Source: Chrysomallon squamiferum (taxonomy: Eukaryota > Mollusca > Gastropoda > Neomphalida > Peltospiridae). Taken from it: DNA of 64,000 bases. A model generated the notes under the pieces. It saw nothing but the letters and a program-made list of their open reading frames with translations, was not told where the DNA came from and made no database searches. The position numbers and the translations under genes were made by a program. Numbering within the stretch: the first letter of the stretch is position 1; each line of letters opens with the position of its first letter. Shown piece by piece: positions 11,552 through 22,600 of this stretch. Location: the NCBI GenBank assembly GCA_012295275.1, contig CM022665.1, forward strand, positions 28,732,446-28,796,445. Direction: 5' to 3'.

Positions 11552-12360
11552 AAATCTATAACAACTATACATACATACGTACATAGATATCATGTATAGT
11601 AATATTTTTAGGTTTTTTTTGCTATGTCATGAAAGATGAATATTTTGCTTTAAATGCTTTTGTATTAAGCTTTGAAATTATTTAATGAACTTTTATGTTA
11701 TGTAGTCACAAAAAGACAATGGTGCAGCTGATGTCAATGTGACTTGATGATAAATATAAATATACTTTTCTTTCATTTACTGATGATTCAATTTGAATAA
11801 TAAATCTTTTCATACAAAATAATTCTAACTCAATAAAGCAATACAGAATTTGCAAGAATAGATTCTTCAGAAATTCCATTGTATTTTTGATAGAAAGCCA
11901 TTAATAAGTAATTGATTAAACAACCAAGAAAAATCAATAAACTGCAAAAGTTGCCATCGATTTGTTTTTTTATTTCTAATATTTAAAAACAACAAACAAA
12001 ATTTTAAAACAGCTGATTAAATTTAATCAAACATCAGATGTTTTTAGTTTCAATATTTTTTTTCTTCAAAAAATTGAAATAAATAATGTATTTATCCATG
12101 TAAGTAAAAATATGTACAATTAAAAATAAAATGGAACAGTTCAGCTAGTTCAGTATTAAAACCACTGCAATGCCTTACTGATAAATAAAAATAAATAAAT
12201 AAATATCAAAGATTCTGTTTATTTTAAAAACTGTTCCCTGTTTATGAATATGAAAATCTAAATGTATGTGAATTCTCTCCATTTAACTGGATGTTCTGAC
12301 ATTTCTCAAATCTGCTTATGAAAAAATATATTTATAAAATATAAATAATTCATAGCACTG

Positions 12361-12366
12361 TTTATT
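12361..12366 (-). terminator. Candidate poly(A) signal of SDCCAG8
   Basis: TTTATT on the plus strand is AATAAA on the SDCCAG8 strand, about 355 nt beyond the stop codon. Other AATAAA-like sites exist in this AT-rich flank, so this is one plausible 3' end among several. Confidence 0.35.
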
Positions 12367-12550
12367 TTAAATATACATAAAATATATCACAGCAGCTTAT
12401 TTAACAATTAATCTGTGCCAGACAGCACAAGTATATTAAATTTTTCTAAAAACTTATCAGCTGAAGTCATTAAATGAAGTGAGGTCGTAAGTACTGGAAG
12501 TTTTAACTTAAAATGTTTCCTATGTGAAATTATTGTCCTATTTTCTAAAA

Positions 12551-12800
12551 ATATATGGAATATCAGATGATTCTGGTGTGGACATACTGTCTCTGAGATC
12601 ATAAGTTTTGACATTAGTCTCAAAGTTTTATAACACAGATATCATGAAGGTTATCTTTTCCCTTTTATGAAATCTGATTTTCCTCAAAACATTTATGGAA
12701 TAATAGATGAAGCTGGTGTGGTCACATGAGGTCATCAATTTTGATATTTTCTGAAAGTTCTATCTTATAGACATCAGGGTCAAGTGAAAGTTCTCCTTTC
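12551..12800. repeat. Diverged tandem duplication across the SDCCAG8 stop codon
   Basis: 12551-12665 and 12691-12800 align at an offset of 140 bp. Both contain ATGGAAT-A-AGATGA..CTGGTGTGG, then CATAAGTTTTGACATT or CATCAATTTTGATATT, then AAAGTT-TAT, CAGATATCATGAAGGTTATC or TAGACATCAGG, and CTTTTCCC or CTTTCCCA. The upper copy holds the last SDCCAG8 codons; the lower copy lies in the 3' flank and does not keep the reading frame. Confidence 0.65.
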
Positions 12801-12985
12801 CCAGCTTTTTGTTCCTTTGTGATTGTGTTAAGAATTTCATCAACAAGTTGTTTACAGGATGAGCTGAACTTAGACGTGTTCCCAGTGTCAGTTCGATTGA
12901 GCTGCGTTCGCAAAAAGTCGACCTCTCGAGCCAGTAGCTGTCTGTCTCGCTTCACACGACTCAACAATCCCAGTGTCTCCATCAA
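12722..12985 (-). CDS. SDCCAG8: SDCCAG8 exon 16 (C terminus)
   Basis: Codons 645-731 plus TGA. The first 29 residues, ending REVDFLRTQL, match the end of the human coiled coil. The remaining 58 residues are acidic/polar, contain SLDPDVYKIELSENIKIDD and have no counterpart in human, which ends about 8 residues after this point. Confidence 0.9.
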   Translation of the reverse strand: MMETLGLLSRVKRDRQLLAREVDFLRTQLNRTDTGNTSKFSSSCKQLVDEILNTITKEQKAGKGELSLDPDVYKIELSENIKIDDLM

Positions 12986-13633
12986 CTGAAACAAAAAATA
13001 ATAATAAAAATGATAAAGAGAAAGACTGACAGAGATCTAGGCTAAACTATTCATATATATTACAAGTTATGTTATGTTATTATTGTTTGTTGTAATGTAG
13101 CATATTACACAAACTGCTTTATCTGCATTATCCATGTTTAGGATCTGGAACAACAAAAAAACCCTCCCCCCCAAAAAAAAACCCTACACACGACTTTATG
13201 AAAAAAAAGAAGATAAACACGAAAATTTATGCATAGCCTATAAATTTATCCATATATCATTATATGTAATTCTATTTTTTTTAAATGTATGCTAATATAA
13301 TAAATTCATGTAATAATTCTCTATTTGAATAGAATATAAAATTATGAAACTACAAACATTATAAATTACCCATCCATATAACAAGATTTATGTGATACAA
13401 TTACTTCTTTAATTACCGAGGTCATAATGCAGAAATTTCTTGGGTTAAAAAAGTTACCTGTTTGGCTTGCTGCTGTGCATATTCATCCATCTTTTTCAGC
13501 CTATCTTTCATTTTCTCACGAACACGGTTATGCTGGTCTTCTTGTCCTTCAAGAACTTCCAGTCGAGCAACTGTTCTCTCAAACCTCAATTTTAGTTCTT
13601 CATACTGAGTTTTGGTTTGTCCACATTCTTTCC

Positions 13634-13670
<37 letters not shown>

Positions 13671-16600
13671 AATAAATAAATAAATAAATAGTAGTAGTAA
13701 TAATAATACTAATAATAGTAATTGTAATAGTAATAAAAGTAATAATAATAGTATTAATGACATAATGATGATGACAGTAAGTTTACTGTTGTAACTACAG
13801 ATGCTATCATTACCAAGAATAAATAAAAATAGTTAAAATAATCATTTACTGAACAGAAACATGGTTAATAACTGAACCTAGATTATGAAAATTCCAGTGG
13901 GATTTCAGACTAACCATTATAAACTTTTTGATAAAACTTATGTGAAGACTTTATGTAAAATTTCTTATTATTTAATTAATGTATTATATAGATATTTCAT
14001 ACAGAATAAAATTTTAGGTATGAATATTTAATTAAATATTTCATTTATTTAGTATGCTAAAGACTAAAGTATAATAATAAAAATATTGCTACAATTTTTA
14101 AAAGTTACACTGACCATAAAAATGCATTTAAAAAGGTAGAAATTAGCCAGTATGGTGATTAAAATGTTAAAAGAAATAATTAAGATAATATATGCTCAGG
14201 CAGATGTGGGTTGTTATCTATTTTGGAGCTTGACAGTTACAAATAAAATATTTAAAATGAATAATATTAATTATATTGAAATCTTTTGCTGATTATCTAT
14301 CCAGAAATAAAATGAAATTTGCTTAATTTTTTCATTATTCTACAATATAAAGATAATTACCTATATTTTTTGGTGAACTTCTCAAGTTCTGCTGCCTGAC
14401 GCTTACACTCATCGCGCAGTTTGAGAATTAATCGATTTTGTTTGTGTAACATTGAGTCCATCTGCTGAGTAACATGGGCTGTGAAATTTAAAGAAAATAA
14501 TAACAATAAAAATTACATAAATAAATAAATAAATAAATTGTATTAATAACAATTTGTTTTAAAAATATGAAAAAGAATCAATACATATGTTGTGAATTTA
14601 TTTATATTAATTAATTATCAGAATCACTATTTTGATATGTTGTTTTAAAAAAAATATAATTACACAGAAATGCATTTATTATATTTTTTGTGTTATTATA
14701 CAACTGTTATATGCTCACTGATACATTAATATCTTTAAACATACATAATTTAAATTCTGTTTTCAACTATCTGTACTTCTTAAACTTAAAAAGATGTGCA
14801 TCATATAGCAGTAACAGTAAAATTAAAATTTAAATAATGTTTTCAAAAAGTAAATTCAATAATCTTGTCCAAAAATGGCTGGGGCAGTAATACTGTTTTT
14901 TGTTTTTGATGACATTTAAGATTTAACAGGTACTGAAGAGGTATTAATGTGGTACTTGTTTTACTGTCTTGTAATCAACTTACAATGCTTTTCTTCCAAG
15001 TTGTTGATGTATTCTTTGAAATGATCTTCTCTTTGCCGTGACTGTTGAATGACAACTTTCAAGTCTTCACTGCGACCTTTTTCAATACTTTCACGAGCCA
15101 TCTTGGCAAGATGTAACTATAAAACCAAACAATAAAAATAGTGGTCAATAAAACACACAGTTGTTGTGAATAATATTATTAATGGACTGCTGGCCAGTCA
15201 GGAATATGAGTATATTTTCTGCTGAATTTTAAACAACAATAAATAATCCAAAACATAAAAATGAGGGGGTAAAAGGAAATACTTATTGTTAAATGTTACT
15301 TATGGGAAACTGGGGACCGATGAGCCATTTTTAAGTTATTTGGCCATTTCACCCAAACTGTGACAGCTGTTGACTGAAAAATTGTTGATGCTTACACAGG
15401 CATTATTGCTCTCAATTTCAATACAGAGTTTGATAGGTTGCCTTCAATGACATTGTTATGGGAGACACTTACGTAACAGGGTCTGAGATGGCTCATTGCG
15501 CACCAGGGTAAGGGACCAATGAGCCCACCCATTAAGGTCCCATGGGCCATGATCTCAAAGAGTGAAACATGCTAGAAATAACACACATGTAAATCTTTTT
15601 TTTTTTAATTCCTTTCATAAAATTACTCAAGGTAGTCAAAAACCTACTTTTTAACTGATGAATTGATGGACTGCTCGCTCCAAAGCTCTCTTAATAATAT
15701 GGGTGAAGGTCACATGTATAGTAGTTGCATGGCAGATAGATGTATCTACCATTTTGCAGTCAGGAGTTTCTGGGGTGGCTCAAAGGTCCCCAGTTTCCCC
15801 TAACATTTAACTTCTTCTATAAACCTCTTCAGTCAAGTTTAGTGAATGTTATAAAGGTAACACACCAAGAATTAATTCATTTGTATAATGGTTTATTCAA
15901 GTTTTTGTTACCTCTCTTTCCAGTGACTGTGCATTGGTAGTAAGGAAAATACACTCTTCTTTAGTGTTAACTAGTTCTCTCTCTGCAGCATGAAGTCTCC
16001 GCCGTAGTTCATCTATTTCTGTTTTCATTCGACTTCTCTCCTAAAAAGCAAAAAAAAAAATACTTTACTGAAAAGTTTGTGACAAATATACAATTTACAC
16101 CTCACAGAAGCTAATATTATTCATGTGTGTGTGTAAGTAATTTTATTAATATTTTTAATTTAATGGGGGTTTTTTCTTCAAGTAATGGCTTAATTATAGA
16201 TCCTAAGTCAAGTACAACACAGATGTTTGAACAGTTAAAATGACTGTTGGCATTGTGTAAGGAAAATATAACCAGCTTTAAATCATAAAACCTGAGACTG
16301 AATCTATAATACATTAATGTGTGAAATGGTTTTTTAATTTAATAACATATCGTAAGAAAGACTTTATTAATGAAGGTCATTCTTCTCAAAAAGAATATTT
16401 TACTTTTCTTTACCAGAGAAACATAATTTCTTTTTACATAAATAATAAACAACAACAACAACAAAAAGAATACCGTATATACTTGTGTATAAGTCGAATT
16501 TTTGGGAGACTATATTAAGGTAATATTTTGGGGTCGACTTATACATAGGTAATGCTTTTGTAGCTGTTGCTGAAGAGTCGCCATTTTGACTATTTTTTGC

Positions 16601-19600
16601 TACGGGATGCATCTAAAATAATCGTGGTCTTTCAGCTTTTCAAAAATATAATTTTATTGTAAAAAAAAATTTTGAAAAATTAAATAACAAAGCCAAATAT
16701 GAATGTAAAACATGATATTCTTCCGTTTAATGACATAAAAATACATTTTAAAGCGAGAAAACCGTCAGTACGGCGTTATGCCTTACAGTGTCTTGCAATG
16801 ATCTAGGAATGCAGACTTCTCTGCCAAATTGCACTAAATATCGGTCCTAATTTCATAAACAAAACTCACTTGTTTAATTGTAAAGAATTTGGTGAAATAA
16901 TATTGCAATCGTCATTAATATCCACTACCGACAAATTTTGTAAATCACAGAATAGCTAAATATAACGGTAAGTTAGGTCTCCATGTTAGACCTATTACAT
17001 TAAAGAGATACTATTTATGATACATTTAGGCTATAGCTCGTGTAATACATGCATTTACGTTATTATGGTATGTTCGTGCAAGTTACAGCTCGTGCAAGTT
17101 ATGTTACAGGAGGCGTACAATGTAGGCCTTCATGGCACTGTCACACTGGTCTAAAAATAGTGACGGTGCCTGGAATCTACAGTCGACTTATACACAAGTA
17201 ATACCTAAAATGACGCAATTTTTGGTCTTAAAATACACATCGACTTATACATAAGGTCGCCTTGTACACAAGTATATACGGTAATAATAATAATAATATA
17301 AAATAAATTTATAAAAATTAAATCTAAAAATAACTAAAGGCTATAAAAATCAAATCAGAATCCTATTTCAAGATAAACACATTACTAAAGAGGAACAATT
17401 TGTTATAAAAACCTGATCTTTCTCTCTGTACAGGTTATCAAGCTCTGTACGTAACTGGTGAGCTGTCTGGACTGCAGTCTGTCTCTGTAGTGAAGCATTT
17501 GTTGTTTCCTGACGAAAAGTCTGAGAAGTCTGAAAATGAAAACAAAATCTTAAAAAAAAAGGAAAATTTTATAGTCCATGGTTAACTTCATGATGAAGTA
17601 ATGTCAGAATCTGTATTTTAAAACACAAATCCCCTAAAAAGAAGGAAACAAAACATTAAAGTATGGTTAATTCATGAACTGCTTTAATATCAAATAGACA
17701 TATTTGATTAAATATGGGTATGTAATATTTATAAGACATTTAATCTTCCTATTGTTATAACAGATTGGAGGAAAGCCAATAGAAACATGAACAAGAACTG
17801 AAAAAAGTTCAGCCGACTTGGTTAATTTAACACTGCTCCAAAAAATTATAAAATCTTTTTATTATAGAAATTTGAAAAAAATCCAACACACAAAACCTAC
17901 AAAATATACATACTCAGAGAGAAGTAAATACATCAGTGTAATTGGACACTCACCACTGTTGCTTCTTTTGTGTGTAATCTGAGTTCAGCTTTCACTTCAT
18001 CAAGTTCATTAGACAGTGCAACCTTCTCTCTTGTAATCTTTTCCAAATGACTTTCGACAACAGCAAACTTCTGCATGGATTCTTTTAACTAATTTATATT
18101 TTTAAAAATAATAAAAATTGTAAATAATTGCATATCACACAAACTACATCATTTTAAAAATTCAGCCAGTATTTCTTGTATGGCATCTTAGAAAACTGAT
18201 ACAGCTCAGTAGCTAGACTGACTGACTAGATGAAATAACACCAATGATCAATCCTTTTTAATCACCCATCCATGTAACAAGATTTTGTGATACAATTACT
18301 TCTTTAATTCTAGCCTTGGATCAAAACTGGTTTGTTTAAGACTATGCTACAGGATTTCCTGCTAATGGAAACCCAGTGGCTGCTGACAAGACTAAGCCAA
18401 GGAGAAGTAATGTTTTCCTCTCTCCTATTGTCATAACACAAGAAACACATTAAACGTTAATGCTAAAATGTATTAAGGTGTGTTCAGATTACCAGTTTGG
18501 TATCTTAATTATTTTTGTTTTTGAAAAAATATTAGAAGAAATTTTCACAAAAACATTTTTATTATTTCTTCCAGCTGGCATTTCATTTTCTGTCTGAATT
18601 ACAAATAACTTGTAGTCAGTTTGTTTAATTTACATATATATATATAGCTTAAAACACTGAAAATACAAGAAATGGTTTATATTTACAATCTATTTTATTT
18701 TTATACTTTGACCAATACATACACAGTCATCTTTTAAATTAATAATTTACCTTATTGTTAAGATCATCCAAGAGAAATTTCATCTCTCCACGAGCAGATT
18801 CACGTTCCAGTTGTATTTTGTTCTGAGTTTCCATGACATGCGCTTCAAATCTTTGCCTCATATTTCCCAGTTCCTCAGCCAGTTGTTCCTTCTGAACCAT
18901 TGCCTGCATTAAAACATCATATTAGTTATACTCTTTTATTTACATTTTAAAGAATGTTACCTTTCTGAGTTCTGATTTAAACTGTTGGAAACAAAACCTA
19001 ACACATACCAAACATATTCAGAAGTAATCATTTTACCATTAGATTAATAAATTATGACATTCATGAGCCATTTCAGTTATATTTAAAATATGTCTAATAA
19101 TATTAATATCTGTTTAAAAAATATTTGTTTTCTTAATAGACTGAGTGTTTTGAAGAAATCTTGTTATATTTCAAGAATGAGGATGACTTTCAGTTAAAAT
19201 GTGAACAATTAAATAAATAATTGATGATCAGGAGCAGTCTTAGTTTTTATTAAAGTAAGCATACTTTAAAATATAAAGTAACGAAGAAGTTATTTCTTAA
19301 CTGTTTTGGACAGTTTAAGAGAAAAACCAATATACCTGTTATAAAACAAAAACCAACATATCTGTTATAAAACAGAAATAAAAAAACACAAACCAACCTG
19401 TGTCTGCTCCAGCTGAGACTGCTCCACTAACTCAATACCTTTCTTCATCTGAACGTAGAGTTCCTCTTCTCTCTGTGCCATCTCTCGAAGTCTCAGTTTT
19501 GTGCTAGTCAGCTGATCCATCACTTCATCGCGTTCTCTACAATTAAATACACATACAAAAAACATAGAAATATCTAATTATCATATCATGGTTATTTTTC

Positions 19601-22600
19601 ACTATTATATGCTGCACCAACTTTTCATCTACAAGTGAATACAAATCTAATCTAACTATATTATGTTATTTGAATAGTTGACAGTAAGTAAAAAGGTGGT
19701 GTTAACTGTTGCAGGAACTAAATACTCCTTAATGCTTAATGACATACTTTCGAATTTTAGTTTAAAAAAAAAAAAAACAGTTACCCCCCCCTTACTGACA
19801 AAAAAATAAAAAATAAATAAATTAAATAAAATAATAATAAGTCCCATATATTTATTATCAGATTTTGGTCATTAATCTTCTTCAGTTTCATTATCAAAAA
19901 AAGGATACAAATTAGCAGTTTATCTGTTCCTACATCTAGTGATTACTTTTTACAATAATCAAACCACAGCTTATTATCAGTTAGTTTGCATAAAAATGAT
20001 TTAATTATAATTTTCAAAAAGAGTCTATTCACTTAGAAACAATTTCAGTAAAAAAAGAATTAATTAAGGTTTCAGATAGGGATAGGCTAAAAGCAAATTG
20101 TTTAATTACAATCACAAGTGGAGACAGTTTAAATCAGTCCCGTTAAATCACATCAGAATGGTGATAAATAGGTTTTATTCTCTAAATTGGTCTAAGTACA
20201 CATTACTTGGTTAGTCTATCAATTATCTGCTGATAGGAATTCCTCTGTGACCCAGTCACTGTCAAATCAGCAGCAGAAAGTCCATTTTCTCGTGTTGGAA
20301 TTGAGTCCTGCATTCGTAGCTGTGACTTCAAATCTGCAACAATCTTTTCATATTTTGCTATCTCTGACCTGTCATTGTGAGAAAATGAATTTTAAATAAC
20401 AGTCAAACAAAACGTCAACACATTACCAAAATTTTGCTGGTTTGAGCAGAAAGTCTAAATATATTATGATTTAAAATTGTTTCATTAGTTTTAGATACCT
20501 GATGTAAAATTAGCTAATCTTCAGGTTAAAAAGGACTAATGTCAGCATTTATTTGTCATGATAAAAAAGGGAAAAAAATGTCAGCATCAATTATATCATC
20601 CTGTTTTATATTAACAAAGGACAATATCCATCAGAAAAACAAACAAACAAAAAAACCCATTTTACAACAGAATTAAAATAGACAAAGTCAGTTTTTATTA
20701 TAAATAATCTAAAGACTTCTGTTTTTCAAAACATTAATTTACTTTTATATTCTGTTATATTATTATGCATCACTTGTTTATATAATACTGTATATTTTAT
20801 TGTGAAACAATAAACAAAGGTTTTATTATTATTTGTTGTAAAATAAAAGATAAATGTGGTCAAGAGAAACTGAAGAAATAGAAATGTGTGTTTTTCTGAT
20901 ACAATAAGTTCTACAGTTTGTTATATTTTATGCGCAAACAACTGTTTTAAAACATACTTTTGACCTATGATAATTATTTATGTATAAATAAAGACTTCTT
21001 CAAAAGATATATAAATATACTTACTTTGCATAGGATAACTCTGACTCAAGACGTTCTGTTTTGGTTGCATGCAGTGAACTTAATCTTTCCTGAGGAAAAA
21101 CAAATTAACTATTTAAACTACTGTATATTATTAGAGTAAAATCTTTGTTTACATTTAATCCTAATACTTAAATGGTTAACTTAACTGACATTTGCAAGCT
21201 TTTATACAGTTTTACATACTCTTAATTATTTTAAATGCTAATAATCAGTATATTGTTTACACTATTATGTAGATACATTTAATTATTTTAAATGAGCAGT
21301 CTATATTGTTTACAGTATTGTCTGTCCCTCTCTATTGTCTGTCTGTCTGTCTATCTAGTGTGTGCATGTATGTATATATGTTTGTAAGTAAGTCCTTACA
21401 TTGTCAATCTATACTGGTATTAATTTTGGTAACTTTAAATTATATACACCATTATTTAATTCATTTTAACTGAAATTATTATTTTACCACCCATAGTTGT
21501 TATATTTCACTGATCACTTACTTTGTAAACAAACCAAAAATATTTATAACAAATTTTGAATAATAAAAATCTATTTACATATACAACAACTAAATATATT
21601 GTAAATACATCACAGTGAATGGTAATATAATTCAATACTGCTTTATTAGCATTTCTAAAATCTCATGTGAATACTGAAAAGTCTGTGATTAAACAGGACT
21701 GACTCACAAGTTCCACCTGCCACCTCTTGAAATCATGTCTGTTCATTGTCGGATTAATGGCAACACTTAAAGCCTCATCCAGACATGATACATCCTGTAG
21801 AAAATTATTCATATTTATTTTCAATAATCAGTAGTATAAAGAAATTATTATTATTATTATTATGTTGTTGTTATTGTTGTTGTTCTTGCTGTTTTAAGGT
21901 AAAAAGCAAAAAAAAAAAAAAAAAAAGTTATTCTTCCAGCAGCAACTTTTGGAGTCACTGATGTCATGGAATATATTGTTAAGGCATATCTATCACTAAA
22001 CAAAATTGTTTCACTAAAAATTATATTTAAAAATCCTCAACACCAACAAATAAATATTAACAGTGAATATTTAGTAAAATAAATAAATAAAATACTAAAA
22101 AGAAATCAGTATGAAAGTATTTTCCATGGTGATTGTAAATTTTTATGCAAACATAAATAATGTGTATAAATGATAAAAGAAATTTACCTTTAACAGATCA
22201 GCACCTTCACTAAGTATCTCATGAACCACAGTGGTTTTCAACTCGTTGTGTAGCTGGTTATTTTCTTGTATGATCTCTGTCATTTTCATCCTAATAACTG
22301 CCATTTCTTCCTAGAAATTAGCAAGGAAATCACTGAAACTAGGTTTAATTTAGATTCACAAAACAAAACCACAGATACAATCAAAACTATATTAATGCAG
22401 AATTTAGCCATCAGAATATATTATTTATAGTTTTGAGCTGGCACTGAATGTGTATATCAGTGATGTATATAAAAGCCTGCGTGTTTGACATATCCTTTCT
22501 TTAATTTATTAAAGGGAATACTTATGTATGTATTGCAAGAATTTGAATATTTGAAGAAAAAAGTAAAAACAAAAACAATATAAATAAATTAATATATATA

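Larger units (their letters stand above)
11026..12360. other. Intergenic DNA, repeats only
   Basis: AT-rich DNA with a diverged copy (11340-11515) of the 7.34-7.56 kb block, a TA microsatellite (11511-11548) and short TCTG/TCTA repeats near 11310-11335. No coding exon seen. Confidence 0.5.

Noticed and set aside
13422-13763. Open frame starting with a leucine/isoleucine-rich run on the minus strand
   Set aside because: The hydrophobic part is a translated AAT/AAAT microsatellite; only 13458-13632 is real, as SDCCAG8 exon 15.
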